The notes under the pieces: generated by a model
Database searches by the model: none
Told to the model about the DNA's origin: nothing
The model's input: the letters and a program-made list of their open reading frames with translations, nothing else
From: Ornithinibacillus halotolerans
GTDB lineage: Bacteria; Bacillota; Bacilli; Bacillales; Amphibacillaceae
DNA length: 64,000 nt
Direction: 5' to 3'
Assembly (NCBI RefSeq): GCF_014637405.1
Contig: NZ_BMEY01000001.1
Coordinates: 297,587 to 361,586, forward strand
Translations under genes and position numbers: made by a program
Shown: positions 28,842 through 39,477 of the stretch, one piece after another
Numbering within the stretch: position 1 is the stretch's first letter
How the letters are laid out: every line of letters starts with the position of its first letter

Positions 28842-29399
28842 TTAAACTTCCATAATTTCTTTTTCTTTATTTTTAGCTAGTTGGTCAATTTCAGCAATAT
28901 ATTTATCGGTTAATTTCTGAACATCGTCTTGAGAAACTCTTAATTCGTCTTCTGTTAAATCACCATTCTTCTCAGCTTTTTTCAATGCATCATTAGAATC
29001 ACGACGAACATTTCTTACTTGAACACGATATTCTTCCGCAAACTTCCCGACAACTTTTACTAAATCTTTTCTACGTTCTTCTGTTAATGCTGGAATGTTG
29101 ATACGAATTACATTACCATCATTTGACGGTGATAGTCCTAAATCAGCTTTTTGAATAGCTTTTTCAATATCACCCATTGCTGTTTTATCATAAGGAGTAA
29201 TAACTAGTAAACGAGCTTCTGGTGCAGCAATTGTAGCTAACTGATTTAACGGTGTACTTGCTCCGTAATAGTCAACAAATACATTATCTAATAGGCTTGG
29301 ATTAGCTCTACCTGCTCGTACTGTAGCCAAATTTCTAGAGAATGCTTGTACAGCTAGTTTCATTTTATCCTGGCATTCATTCATAATTTGATCTGTCAT
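28842..29399 (-). CDS. frr: ribosome recycling factor
   Basis: Splits post-termination ribosomes with EF-G; 185 aa, family length. Motifs are [46 protein letters not shown] and [24 protein letters not shown] precedes the ATG. Four nt after pyrH. Confidence 0.97.
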   Translation of the reverse strand: MTDQIMNECQDKMKLAVQAFSRNLATVRAGRANPSLLDNVFVDYYGASTPLNQLATIAAPEARLLVITPYDKTAMGDIEKAIQKADLGLSPSNDGNVIRINIPALTEERRKDLVKVVGKFAEEYRVQVRNVRRDSNDALKKAEKNGDLTEDELRVSQDDVQKLTDKYIAEIDQLAKNKEKEIMEV

Positions 29400-29403
29400 A
29401 ATA

Positions 29404-30216
<813 letters not shown>

Positions 30217-30223
30217 TTACAAA

Positions 30224-31108
30224 TTATTTATTAATTTGGCTCATTACTTCTTCTGCAAAGTTTTCTGAACGTTTTTCTAAACCTTCTCCAACTTCAAAAC
30301 GCACGAAAGTATTTACAGATGCACCTTTACTTTCAACATATTTTTTCACTTTTTGGTCTGGATCTTTTACGAAACCTTGTTCTAATAGACAGATTTCTTC
30401 AAAGAATTTACCTAAGCGACCTTCAACCATTTTTTCAACGATTTTTTCAGGTTTGCCTTCATTTAATGCTTGTTGTTTTAACACTTCACGTTCGTGATTA
30501 ATAACATCTTCAGATACTTGATCACGAGATACATATTTTGGATTTACAGCGGCAACGTGCATTGCTACATCTTTAGCAACAGATGCGTCTGTAGTTCCTT
30601 CTAATAAAGTTAACACACCGATACGTCCACCCATATGAAGGTATTCGCCAAAAACATCGTTATCTGTTTTAGTTAAAATCTCAAAACGACGTAGTGAAAT
30701 TTTTTCACCAATTTTAGCAATTGCAGAATTGATGTAAGTTTCAACTGTATCACCGTTACCGTTTAAAGGTTGTTGTAGAGCTTCTTCAACAGTATTAGGT
30801 TTTTGTGATAATAAATGTTTAGCTAGGTCTTCTAGTAAAACTTTGAACTGGTCATTTTTAGTAACAAAGTCAGTTTCACAGTTTACTTCTAGTAGAACCG
30901 CTGTATTGCCTTCAGATGCAATATATGTAGAACCTTCTGCAGCAATACGGTCAGCTTTTTTAGCTGCTTTTGCAATACCTTTTTCTCTTAAGTAATCAAT
31001 TGCTTTGTCAATGTCACCGTTTGTTTCTGTTAGTGCTTTTTTACAATCCATCATACCAGCACCAGTTTTTTCGCGAAGTTCTTTTACTAATTGTGCAGTA
31101 ATAGCCAT
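30224..31108 (-). CDS. tsf: elongation factor Ts
   Basis: Nucleotide exchange factor for EF-Tu; 294 aa. The N-terminal UBA-like domain has [16 protein letters not shown], followed by [20 protein letters not shown] precedes the ATG. It follows rpsB across an attenuating terminator, the common way of lowering EF-Ts relative to S2. Confidence 0.98.
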   Translation of the reverse strand: MAITAQLVKELREKTGAGMMDCKKALTETNGDIDKAIDYLREKGIAKAAKKADRIAAEGSTYIASEGNTAVLLEVNCETDFVTKNDQFKVLLEDLAKHLLSQKPNTVEEALQQPLNGNGDTVETYINSAIAKIGEKISLRRFEILTKTDNDVFGEYLHMGGRIGVLTLLEGTTDASVAKDVAMHVAAVNPKYVSRDQVSEDVINHEREVLKQQALNEGKPEKIVEKMVEGRLGKFFEEICLLEQGFVKDPDQKVKKYVESKGASVNTFVRFEVGEGLEKRSENFAEEVMSQINK

Positions 31109-31171
31109 TATGAAATCCTCCTTAGTATTTTACATTTATTATGATTTACATTGTAGTGAATAACATGCCTT

Positions 31172-31208
31172 AAAAAAAGGTGATAAAAGGCTTATCCTCT
31201 TATCACCT
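31172..31208 (-). terminator. terminator/attenuator between rpsB and tsf
   Basis: Stem AGGTGATAA/TTATCACCT followed by seven T on the minus strand, in the 112-nt rpsB-tsf gap. Confidence 0.8.
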
Positions 31209-31220
31209 GACCTTTTAGAA

Positions 31221-31967
31221 TTAAGCTTCTTGAGTTTCGTTCTCTGAAACTTCTTTTTGAGCTTCTTCAGCTACTTCTAGTTCTTCACCTTGTTTAACTT
31301 CAAGGATAGCATCTGCAATTTTACCTGTTAAAAGTTTCACAGCGCGGATAGCATCATCGTTAGCTGGGATTACGTAATCAATTTCATCTGGATCACAGTT
31401 CGTATCAACAATTCCGATAATAGGAATGTTTAATTTATGTGCTTCAGCAATTGCAATACGCTCTTTACGAGGGTCGATTACAAACATTGCATCTGGAAGT
31501 TTCTTCATGTCTTTAATTCCACCTAGGAATTTAACAAGACGTTCTTTTTCTTTTAGTAAACCTACAACTTCTTTTTTAGGAAGTACATCGAAAGTTCCAT
31601 CTTCTTCCATTTTTTCAATCTCAACTAAACGGTTAATACGTTTACGGATTGTTTGGAAGTTTGTTAATGTACCACCTAACCAACGTTGGTTTACATAATA
31701 CATTCCAGAACGGATAGCTTCCTCTTTAACAGAATCTTGTGCTTGTTTTTTAGTACCTACGAATAATACAGTACCACCATTAGCAGCAAGCTCTTTTACA
31801 TAGTTGTAAGCTTCTTCAACCTTCTTAACTGTTTTTTGAAGATCGATAATATAGATGCCGTTACGCTCAGTGAAGATATATTTCTTCATTTTAGGGTTCC
31901 AACGGCGAGTTTGGTGTCCGAAATGTACACCAGCTTCTAGTAATTGCTTCATAGAAATTACTGACAT
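31221..31967 (-). CDS. rpsB: 30S ribosomal protein S2
   Basis: S2 of the small subunit, 248 aa. Motifs are [47 protein letters not shown] and [14 protein letters not shown]; an acidic tail ends the protein. The SD is AAGGAGG. It has its own promoter and a nested hairpin leader. Confidence 0.98.
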   Translation of the reverse strand: MSVISMKQLLEAGVHFGHQTRRWNPKMKKYIFTERNGIYIIDLQKTVKKVEEAYNYVKELAANGGTVLFVGTKKQAQDSVKEEAIRSGMYYVNQRWLGGTLTNFQTIRKRINRLVEIEKMEEDGTFDVLPKKEVVGLLKEKERLVKFLGGIKDMKKLPDAMFVIDPRKERIAIAEAHKLNIPIIGIVDTNCDPDEIDYVIPANDDAIRAVKLLTGKIADAILEVKQGEELEVAEEAQKEVSENETQEA

Positions 31968-31992
31968 GTTTTTTCCTCCTTGGTTTGTCCTC

Positions 31993-32053
31993 CGCTTCGA
32001 ATCATTTTTGTATAGAGACCAATTGGCACCTTCTATACAAATCCTCTGAAGCG
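31993..32053 (-). promoter_or_regulatory. folded rpsB leader, candidate S2 autoregulatory RNA
   Basis: Nested stems: an outer CGCTTC/GAAGCG (32053-32048 with 31998-31993) encloses a perfect 9-bp TTGTATAGA/TCTATACAA helix (32040-32032 with 32016-32008) with a 15-nt apical loop. It lies between promoter and rpsB SD. S2-dependent feedback on rpsB leaders is known in proteobacteria; use here is inference. Confidence 0.5.
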
Positions 32054-32096
32054 TGTGTGGTTATAAATAATATTTATTGTATTTACACCAAAAATA

Positions 32097-32125
32097 AATA
32101 TATCATACCAAACCTTTGTTATCAA
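32097..32125 (-). promoter_or_regulatory. SigA promoter for rpsB
   Basis: Minus strand: TTGATA (32125-32120), exactly 17 nt, TATATT (32102-32097); each box matches consensus at 5/6. The -35 begins within 3 nt of the swrB-like stop codon. Confidence 0.7.
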
Positions 32126-32127
32126 GT

Positions 32128-32712
32128 TTAATTATTACTTTTTTCATATATCTTAATAATTAATTCAGCTTCTGTTTTTCCACACCCAACGGATCGGGCT
32201 ATTTCTTCTACAGTATATCCATCATTATGTAACCTCATAATCCGGGATTGCAAGGAAACTTCCACATCATCTTGGACATCTTTTTTAGGCAAAAAGAACT
32301 GAAAAGAATCTTGCTTAACTTCTAATTCTTTCTGATCTCGTTGTGAATTATGTTCTTTTTTCATGTCACGTTCAGAATCTAATTTAGATTCAACAACAAA
32401 TTTTGTTTCATTATTAGTAAATGTGCCCATTTCTGGTTTCTCTACACTACTAGATGATTTCTCTGTTTCAGCTATATTTTTGGATGGGGCTTTAAGATTT
32501 GACTTACTTTTTAATAGTTCTTGCTGTAAAAAACTATTCTCTTGCTTAATCTCATCTAAATAATTTTTCATAATATCCATAATTTCCGAAGTATTAGTAG
32601 CGTTTTTTCTCGATTGTCTAGAAAGACGCTTATATCCTTTATTTAATATTATGATGGCTGAAATTGTAATGATATGAATTAAGATGCTCACAATCATAAA
32701 GTATGAAGTCAT
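32128..32712 (-). CDS. swrB: SwrB-like membrane protein
   Basis: 194-aa protein with one N-terminal membrane helix (~4-25), a Lys/Glu/Ser-rich charged and partly coiled-coil middle, and a conserved C-terminal helix-turn-helix-like segment (RIMRLHNDGYTVEEIARSVG). Position between sigD and rpsB is that of B. subtilis ylxL/swrB, which activates assembly of the flagellar export apparatus; sequence similarity in the middle is low, so orthology rests on topology and synteny. SD is AGGAG. Confidence 0.72.
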   Translation of the reverse strand: MTSYFMIVSILIHIITISAIIILNKGYKRLSRQSRKNATNTSEIMDIMKNYLDEIKQENSFLQQELLKSKSNLKAPSKNIAETEKSSSSVEKPEMGTFTNNETKFVVESKLDSERDMKKEHNSQRDQKELEVKQDSFQFFLPKKDVQDDVEVSLQSRIMRLHNDGYTVEEIARSVGCGKTEAELIIKIYEKSNN

Positions 32713-32718
32713 AAAACA

Positions 32719-33024
32719 CTAGCTCCTACAGTCAAAGTTATTCCCCAAATATGGATGTATTACCGTTTCCATCATGTTCTTTGGTACATCTTTATCCACT
32801 TTCTCATCCAAGAGATTTGTTTCATCGTTTCGTTTACTATCATTTTTCAATTGGACATTTTCAAAATCTTGAACTTTTCTACGTTTATCTTTTTCTTGAA
32901 TAAGTTGACTTTGAGCAAGTGCCTCCTGAAAATGCTGATTCTGTTTATTGTGTAGTTCTTGAAGTTTACCTGCATCTTGTGACCTTGGAAGGGCAACCTG
33001 CATCTCAACAGATTTCCAACTCAA
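32719..33024 (-). CDS. small conserved protein between sigD and swrB
   Basis: 101-aa soluble, Gln/Lys/Asp-rich protein of unknown function. The N-terminus SWKSVEMQVALPRSQDAGKLQE looks conserved: I recall similar VALPRxxDAGK starts for uncharacterised proteins at this place in other Bacillaceae. The rest is helical and polar. Start is TTG at 33024, five nt after GGTGG; the ATG at residue 8 has a poorer SD, and a longer reading is unlikely. It lies 6 nt upstream of the swrB-like gene, so it is probably co-translated with flagellar genes. Confidence 0.65.
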   Translation of the reverse strand: MSWKSVEMQVALPRSQDAGKLQELHNKQNQHFQEALAQSQLIQEKDKRRKVQDFENVQLKNDSKRNDETNLLDEKVDKDVPKNMMETVIHPYLGNNFDCRS

Positions 33025-33104
33025 GTGTACCACCACTTTCTTAAAGATGAAAGAATGACATATGAGGTTCTCCAATTATAAAACATTATGACTAGGGAAA
33101 AATA

Positions 33105-33875
33105 TTACAAAGCTTGCCCCAATATGTTACGAAGCTTATAAATTGCTTTCTTATGAATTTGAGAGATTCTCGATGTAGTTAAACCAAGAACTTGACCAAT
33201 TTCAGTAAAGGTAAGGCCTTCTTGGTAGAACAAGCTAATTATTAATTGTTCATTTTCTTTTAATGCTTTCAAACTATCACTGAGCTCTTTATATTGTTCA
33301 TTCCTAACAATATAAGATTCCGGTTGAATAGTATTTTTATCTGGTATTGTATAACCAATACCCTCTTTATTTTGATGTAAATCATTTGATGGTTTCTCTT
33401 CTATAGAAAGAATATTTGCTACGAGATTGTCGTGTACATAAGATTCAACTTCTTGAACGGTCATATTTAATGCTTCAGCTACTTCTAATGAGGTTACTTC
33501 TCTTTGTTGGAGCTGCTCTAACTCCTTAGTCATTTGTTCAATTTTCTTTGTTTTCTCTCGAATTGTTCGAGGTAACCAGTCTTCTTTTCGTAAACCGTCG
33601 ATAATCGCGCCACGAATACGAAATGATGCATATGTATCAAATTTTAAATCACGACTAATATCGAATTTTTTTAATGCATCATATAAACCGAATAAACCTA
33701 GACTTTTGACATCTTCTTTTTGTACCGTTTTAGGTAACTGACTATACATTCTTTCCACATGATAGTCGACTAAATATGAATATTGCTTAATTAATTGATT
33801 TGCTGCATCATTATCTTGACTGTTTTTCCATTTTTGCCATAGATTTAGTTCTAGAGGAGAGATTTTTGTTCCCAC
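33105..33875 (-). CDS. sigD: RNA polymerase sigma factor SigD (FliA/WhiG family)
   Basis: Flagellar, motility and autolysin sigma factor; 256 aa. Region 2 includes KEDVKSLGLFGLYDALKKFD and FRIRGAIIDGLRKEDWLPR; region 3 follows; region 4 has the HTH GLTFTEIGQVLGLTTSRISQIHKKA. Start is GTG with AGAGGAG upstream. Located near the 3' end of fla/che as in B. subtilis, where distance from the promoter influences motility bistability. Confidence 0.97.
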   Translation of the reverse strand: MGTKISPLELNLWQKWKNSQDNDAANQLIKQYSYLVDYHVERMYSQLPKTVQKEDVKSLGLFGLYDALKKFDISRDLKFDTYASFRIRGAIIDGLRKEDWLPRTIREKTKKIEQMTKELEQLQQREVTSLEVAEALNMTVQEVESYVHDNLVANILSIEEKPSNDLHQNKEGIGYTIPDKNTIQPESYIVRNEQYKELSDSLKALKENEQLIISLFYQEGLTFTEIGQVLGLTTSRISQIHKKAIYKLRNILGQAL

Positions 33876-33905
33876 ATAGTATGCTCCTCTCTTTCCATAG
33901 TAGTA

Positions 33906-34409
33906 TTAAATATAATGTTCGCCTTTTGTTATTGTTCTAACCTTCAATTTACACGTTTGTGGGTCAAACTCTATTGTTCGACCAAAATTCCCACCAACAT
34001 CTTGTGAAACTACTGGAATATGATGGTGATTCAACTTTTCTAATACCGCATCAACATTACGTTTTCCAATTCGAATAATATCACTATTCGTCTGAAAGGA
34101 AAACATTTGGGCACCACCTGCAAGTTTAGCTTTGAGCTCTTTTTTCCAAACGCCTTTAGACAATAATGTTTGCACAAGTATATCGATAGCTGTATCAGCA
34201 TATTTAAACTTATTTACTGTTGCTTGTTTTCCCATACTCGAATCTGGAAGCATAATATGAGCCATCCCAGCCATTTTTTTTGCTTGACTATAAATAATAA
34301 CACCAACACAGGAACCTAAACCTGATGTTCGTAAAATATCAGGTGCTGTTACGAAATTTAGATCCGCTATTCCAACCTTAACGATAGATGCTTGTTTACT
34401 CATTTTCAT
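33906..34409 (-). CDS. cheD: chemoreceptor glutamine deamidase CheD
   Basis: Deamidates chemoreceptor glutamines and binds CheC; 167 aa. Catalytic Cys in SGLGSCVGVIIY and His in MAGMAHIMLPDS are both present, with KLAGGAQMF. The gene overlaps the cheC end by 14 nt; the second ATG (34403) is an alternative start with better SD spacing. Confidence 0.95.
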   Translation of the reverse strand: MKMSKQASIVKVGIADLNFVTAPDILRTSGLGSCVGVIIYSQAKKMAGMAHIMLPDSSMGKQATVNKFKYADTAIDILVQTLLSKGVWKKELKAKLAGGAQMFSFQTNSDIIRIGKRNVDAVLEKLNHHHIPVVSQDVGGNFGRTIEFDPQTCKLKVRTITKGEHYI

Positions 34410-35031
34410 GAATCCCTAATGCTTGAAATATTTTCGTGAATGAATCGGGAGATGGTACTAATAATAATTGTCCATTAATTCCATTGTAGTCATCCCCAGG
34501 GTTATTAATTTTAGTATTTACTATGATAGCATAATCGCTCATACTGGAATATTCGACTAAACCTACAGTTAATATAGCTCCTGCCATATCAACACTCAAA
34601 TGTGGAACTGATGGTTGCATATTAATATTAATAAAATCTGAAAGAGCGGATAAATAAGAACCTGTCAATATATTTCCTGCTTCTCTTAATGCAGACAATG
34701 CTAATTCATCATTAGTCTCAAGAGATAGTGAAAGATTGTTATTATTAGTCATTTGCACCACAAGTGATTCTGCTTCTTCTAAGGAGAATAATAAGTATAC
34801 CATTCCAGGAGCATCACCTTGGATTTGGAAGAGTATTCCTACAATTAGTCTGTCTGCTCCACCAACCATATCCATTACTTCATTAAAATCAACTATGTTT
34901 ATACTTGGTACTTCCATATCGACCCTCTTTTGAATAAGTTGAGACATGGAAGTAGCAGCGTTTCCGGCTCCAATATTACCAATTTCCCTTAATGCATCTA
35001 ATTGTAAGTTAGTTAGTTTTTGATAGCTCAT
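34396..35031 (-). CDS. cheC: CheY-P phosphatase CheC
   Basis: Adaptation-linked phosphatase of the CheC/FliY/CheX family, 211 aa. Two active-site repeats of the type ExxNxxxxN are seen: ALREIGNIGAGNAATSMSQL (near 14) and ALREAGNILTGSYLSALSDF (near 113). SD is AAGGAA. Works with CheD; the overlap suggests balanced synthesis. Confidence 0.95.
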   Translation of the reverse strand: MSYQKLTNLQLDALREIGNIGAGNAATSMSQLIQKRVDMEVPSINIVDFNEVMDMVGGADRLIVGILFQIQGDAPGMVYLLFSLEEAESLVVQMTNNNNLSLSLETNDELALSALREAGNILTGSYLSALSDFININMQPSVPHLSVDMAGAILTVGLVEYSSMSDYAIIVNTKINNPGDDYNGINGQLLLVPSPDSFTKIFQALGIHENE

Positions 35032-35032
35032 A

Positions 35033-35503
35033 TTAATTTCCTTCTACATGTTTTAGTTCGTTTATTTCATTGTTAGTTAAAATCTTTCGTAAATCTAATA
35101 GGATTAATAATCGGTTTTCTAATTTGGCTACTCCTTCGATGTAATCTTCATTGACAGCACCGATCACTTCTGGTGTTGGTTCAATGGAACTAGTAGGAAT
35201 ATCAATTACATCATTGGCCGCATCCACAATTAATCCTACTTCCATTTCATCGAGAAATACGATTATTATTCTAGTAGAGTCACTATATTCTGTTTCTTCA
35301 ATACCTAATCGAGAACGGAGATCAATAATTGGTGTAACTACACCCCGCAAATTAATGACTCCTTTCACAAACTCAGGCGTATTCGGAACTCTAGTTATTG
35401 GTTGAATCCGCTCAATTGAACCGATTTGTTGTACAGACACCGCAAATTCTTCATCTTTTAATTGAAAAACGATAACTTTTTTTTCAGAACCTATCTCACT
35501 CAT
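35033..35503 (-). CDS. cheW: chemotaxis coupling protein CheW
   Basis: Adaptor between chemoreceptors and CheA, 156 aa. Single CheW domain: VFQLKDEEFAVSVQQIGSIERI, RVPNTPEFVKGVINLRGVVTPIIDLR, and DAANDVIDI. Lies 29 nt after cheA and almost abuts cheC. Confidence 0.96.
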   Translation of the reverse strand: MSEIGSEKKVIVFQLKDEEFAVSVQQIGSIERIQPITRVPNTPEFVKGVINLRGVVTPIIDLRSRLGIEETEYSDSTRIIIVFLDEMEVGLIVDAANDVIDIPTSSIEPTPEVIGAVNEDYIEGVAKLENRLLILLDLRKILTNNEINELKHVEGN

Positions 35504-35531
35504 GAATATAATCCTCCTACATATTAGGATA

Positions 35532-37550
35532 TTATTTAACTATTGCATTACTATCAATTATTAATGCCACTTGACCATCACCAAGTATAGTTGCTCCAGA
35601 TATAGCAAACACGTTATCTAGATATGCACCCATTGTTTTCAATACGATTTCCTGTTGGCCAATAAAGGTATCAACAACGAGTGCTGCCATTCTATCACCT
35701 TTCTTAACTATGACTATAGAAGTGTATTCCTCTTCATTATCATTTTGAGGACAATCGAATATTTCTTTAAGGTTTACAAGTGGTACAACCTTTCCTCGAA
35801 AATCGATTACTTTCTTCTTATGTGCAGACATGATTTTATCTTTTGGAATAATAGCAGTTTCAATGATTGAGGATAATGGAATCGCATATTTCTCCTCATT
35901 TAACTCTACCAATAATACAGAGATTATAGTTAATGTTAATGGTAATTCTATTGAAAATACGGACCCTTCGTTTATTTTAGAATCTATCGTAATGCTTCCA
36001 CCGAGTGACTCAATTGTATTTTTAACAACATCTAACCCAACACCACGTCCCGAGATGTCAGAGATTGTGTCTGCTGTAGAGAATCCACTTTCTAAAATAA
36101 GTTCATATATTTGTTGCTCAGATAAACTGCCAATGTCCTTGTCATTTATCAAGCCATTCTTTAATGCTTTATGTAGTACCTTATCTTTATTAATACCAGC
36201 ACCATCATCTGCTATTTCAATAAAGACATGATTTCCACTATGATAAGCTTTTAATTGGATAGATCCTTTCTCAGGCTTACCTTTTCGAATTCGTTCTTCA
36301 GGACTTTCGATCCCATGGTCAATTGCATTTCGCAATAAATGAACAATTGGGTCGCCAATCTCATCAATTACTGTACGATCCAATTCTGTATCTGCACCAA
36401 TAATTTCAATCTCAACTTGTTTATTAAGTTCTCGTGCAAGTTTTCTTACCATTCTAGGGAATCTACTAAACACAAAATCAATTGGTACCATACGCATCGT
36501 TAATATGATGTTCTGTAAATCACTTGACACTCTTGCCATTCGTTCAACAGTTTCTTGAAGATCACTATTTCTTAAATCGGATGCAATTTGTTCTAACCGA
36601 CCTCTATCAATGATTAATTCCTCAAAAAGATTCATAAGTACATCTAATTTTTCTATATTAACCCTAATCGTTTTTTGATGAGGGCTCTTTAATGATTGAT
36701 TGCTTATAGAGGAAGTTTGTTCTTGTTCGTTTACAATTTCTAAAGAATGTATATTACTTTGTTTTTGCTTTAACTCACGATATGCTTGGACGGAAAACGG
36801 TTTAATAGTCACTGACTCAATTTCAGACACGTGCTTGATTTTTTCCGATATAGCTTGTCCTGGTTGGTTTGAGATTAAAATTACAGAAAATGATTGATCA
36901 AATTTTTCCTCTTCTAAGTCGTTTACAGATGGTTCGGATTTAATGACTTCTCCCATTTGTTCTAAAACTTCAAATACCATATAAACTCTGGCACCTTTTA
37001 ACAAGCAATCTTCACGTAAGGTAACTGTAATCTCATAGTTTTGAAATCCACGATCATGAGATTCACTTAAGATAGAAAGTTCAAATTCATCAAAATCTAG
37101 AAACATAGTCGGAGTCTCAGTTTGATCCTCTCCTGAATCGTTACATTGAAAGCCCTCATTAGCATTATTAGAAGATTGTTCAATTGATTCCAATTTGCTA
37201 ACAATTTCTGCTATATCACTCGAACCATTTCCCCCATTTGCAATATCAGTTACCATCATGTTTAATTGATCTACCGTTTCTACTAATAGATCAATCATTT
37301 TCGGTTGAACTGTTAAACGGTTATATCGAATGGCATCAAAAACATTTTCTAATGTATGGGTTAATGTGGCTAGGTCATTGTATCCCATCGTTGCCGACAT
37401 TCCTTTAAGTGTATGAGCAGAGCGAAAGATTTCTTCAATAATTGACTTCTCATTAGGATCATTTTCTAATTCTAGTAATTTATTATAAAGGGCTTCAATA
37501 TGTTCATTGCTCTCCTCTATAAATATATCTAAATACTGTGTTGTATCCAT
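35532..37550 (-). CDS. cheA: chemotaxis histidine kinase CheA
   Basis: 672 aa. HPt P1 domain with phospho-accepting His46 in FRSAHTLKGMSATMGY, a CheY/CheB-binding P2 region (~165-265), the P3 dimerisation helices, and the HATPase P4 with LLRNAIDHGIESPEER, IADDGAGIN and SGRGVGLDVVKN. A C-terminal CheW-like P5 (~540-670) follows. Acidic, low-complexity linkers join the domains. Confidence 0.97.
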   Translation of the reverse strand: MDTTQYLDIFIEESNEHIEALYNKLLELENDPNEKSIIEEIFRSAHTLKGMSATMGYNDLATLTHTLENVFDAIRYNRLTVQPKMIDLLVETVDQLNMMVTDIANGGNGSSDIAEIVSKLESIEQSSNNANEGFQCNDSGEDQTETPTMFLDFDEFELSILSESHDRGFQNYEITVTLREDCLLKGARVYMVFEVLEQMGEVIKSEPSVNDLEEEKFDQSFSVILISNQPGQAISEKIKHVSEIESVTIKPFSVQAYRELKQKQSNIHSLEIVNEQEQTSSISNQSLKSPHQKTIRVNIEKLDVLMNLFEELIIDRGRLEQIASDLRNSDLQETVERMARVSSDLQNIILTMRMVPIDFVFSRFPRMVRKLARELNKQVEIEIIGADTELDRTVIDEIGDPIVHLLRNAIDHGIESPEERIRKGKPEKGSIQLKAYHSGNHVFIEIADDGAGINKDKVLHKALKNGLINDKDIGSLSEQQIYELILESGFSTADTISDISGRGVGLDVVKNTIESLGGSITIDSKINEGSVFSIELPLTLTIISVLLVELNEEKYAIPLSSIIETAIIPKDKIMSAHKKKVIDFRGKVVPLVNLKEIFDCPQNDNEEEYTSIVIVKKGDRMAALVVDTFIGQQEIVLKTMGAYLDNVFAISGATILGDGQVALIIDSNAIVK

Positions 37551-37567
37551 CTACATTCCCCCAAAAT

Positions 37568-38605
37568 TTAATTGGTTAATGCATGAATCATTTCCCCCAT
37601 TTGATTTATGGGTACAATATAATCTACTGCATTTGTTTTAATTGCTGCTTTTGGCATTCCATTAATAATTGCAGTTTTACTGGACTCTGCAAGAATCATC
37701 ACATTTGGGTCTTTTTCCTTAAGTAGTTTAATTCCCTCTGAACCGTCATTTCCCATGCCTGTTAGTATAACTGCAAGTTTATTTACTCCTTTAATATTAG
37801 CTACGGATTGCAATAATATATCTACAGAAGGCTGATAAGTAGATATTTTTGGTTCACTAGTAAGCTCTATTTTTAATATCGAACCAAAACTTCGCACTTT
37901 CATATGACAATCACCCGGTGCGATGTAAATCGTTCTTTCTTTTATTACTTCATTATGCACTGCTTCTTTAATGTGAAAGTCAGATAGATTATTTAATCGT
38001 TCCGCTAAAGACTTAGTAAATGTAGCTGGCATATGTTGGACAATTAATATCGGACTTCGAAGATCCTTTGGTAGATCTTGAATTAACTGTTGTAAAGCCC
38101 TTGGACCACCTGTAGAAGTTCCAATCATAATAAGTGATTTTGATAGTCGTTTCCTTTGTGTTGTTAATTCGATTGGTGCAATGGATGTTGTTAATTTAGT
38201 TATATCAACTTGACTTGCTGATATTACTTTAGAGATTATCTCTTCTTTTATCTTACTAATATCAAGTGATATTGCCCCAGACGGTTTTTGGATAAAATCT
38301 ACAGCACCACTTGTTATTGCTTTAACTGTTTTATTCGCACTATTATTAAAGACACTAGTTAACATAACAACTGGTACAGGATTTTCATTTAGTATTTGTG
38401 CTAAGGCGGTGAGACCATCCATTACAGGCATTTCAATATCCATTGTAACGACGTCAGGTGTTAATTCTTTAATTTTCTGAATCCCATCCTCCCCATTACG
38501 TGCAGTTGCAATCACTTTTATCTTGTTATCTGTTTCTAAAATGTCTGTGATCATTTTCCTCATAAACGCTGAGTCATCTACCACAATTGTTCGAATGGGG
38601 AACAC
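37568..38605 (-). CDS. cheB: chemotaxis response regulator-methylesterase CheB
   Basis: 345 aa. Receiver domain with phospho-Asp56 (VVTMDIEMPVMDG) plus a C-terminal methylesterase with the triad Ser164 (IGTSTGGPRAL), His191 (VQHMPATFT) and Asp287 (GMGNDGSEG). Start is GTG, preceded by AGGTAGGT. Acts on chemoreceptor methyl-glutamates; no cheR is present in the window. Confidence 0.96.
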   Translation of the reverse strand: MFPIRTIVVDDSAFMRKMITDILETDNKIKVIATARNGEDGIQKIKELTPDVVTMDIEMPVMDGLTALAQILNENPVPVVMLTSVFNNSANKTVKAITSGAVDFIQKPSGAISLDISKIKEEIISKVISASQVDITKLTTSIAPIELTTQRKRLSKSLIMIGTSTGGPRALQQLIQDLPKDLRSPILIVQHMPATFTKSLAERLNNLSDFHIKEAVHNEVIKERTIYIAPGDCHMKVRSFGSILKIELTSEPKISTYQPSVDILLQSVANIKGVNKLAVILTGMGNDGSEGIKLLKEKDPNVMILAESSKTAIINGMPKAAIKTNAVDYIVPINQMGEMIHALTN

Positions 38606-38610
38606 TTTGT

Positions 38611-39477
38611 TTACCTACCTTTATTGTTAATTAGTCCTCGTAATCTTTCTACAAATGTTGTAGTATCTTTTAAGTTGAATCCTTCATGCCTATTGCTGTA
38701 ATTTTCAGTTAATTGAACAATAGAGCGAGCAATAGGTGATTTGTTACGTTCTAACGAAAACGGGGATTGATGGATAACTGCTGATGATACTGCTTTATCT
38801 TCTGGTAATACACCAAGAAACTTAACTTCAACATGCAAAAATTTAGAAATCATTTTCTTGAATTGGTTAATTGTAATTAGTCCCTTTTTAATGTTTTCTG
38901 TTCGATTCATTACAACATAAATTGGCATAGTTTTCTCATAACGAATAATATACTTTATCATGCTGTATGCATCAGTAATTGCCGTTGGTTCTGGAGTAGT
39001 TACAACAATACATTCATCGGATGCTAATATAAAATCAATACTTGATTGAGATGCACCCGCTCCCATATCAAATATAATGTAGTCATATTCTTGTGCTACA
39101 ATATGGAATTGCTGCAAAAAGTAATTCATCTTTCGTTCATCTATCGAAAATAGACTCGTTAATCCTGTACCACCAGCAATATAATGTAATTTGTTTGGTC
39201 CTAATTCTATAATATCATAGACCGATAGCTCATCATTTAACATGTCTACAATTGTTCGTTTGGCATGTAACCCTAATAATATTTCGATATTTCCCATACC
39301 GATATCTAAGTCGATTAACAGTACTTTTTGTCCCTGCTTACATAACTCTAATGAAAAGTTGACAGCAATATGTGATTTACCAACCCCGCCTTTTCCACTT
39401 ACAAATGAAATAGCCTTTGCCTGTTTTTGATTTCTTTCTAACGTTCTTCTTAGACCTGCCGCTTGATCATGGATCAA
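38611..39477 (-). CDS. flhG: flagellar number regulator FlhG (MinD-like ATPase)
   Basis: 288-aa ParA/MinD-type ATPase that, with FlhF, sets flagellar number and placement. Deviant Walker A is SGKGGVGKSHIAVN (~27-40), Walker B region LLIDLDIGMGNIEILL, and a C-terminal amphipathic end. Start is TTG five nt after AGGTGA; it overlaps flhF by 11 nt. Confidence 0.94.
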   Translation of the reverse strand: MIHDQAAGLRRTLERNQKQAKAISFVSGKGGVGKSHIAVNFSLELCKQGQKVLLIDLDIGMGNIEILLGLHAKRTIVDMLNDELSVYDIIELGPNKLHYIAGGTGLTSLFSIDERKMNYFLQQFHIVAQEYDYIIFDMGAGASQSSIDFILASDECIVVTTPEPTAITDAYSMIKYIIRYEKTMPIYVVMNRTENIKKGLITINQFKKMISKFLHVEVKFLGVLPEDKAVSSAVIHQSPFSLERNKSPIARSIVQLTENYSNRHEGFNLKDTTTFVERLRGLINNKGR

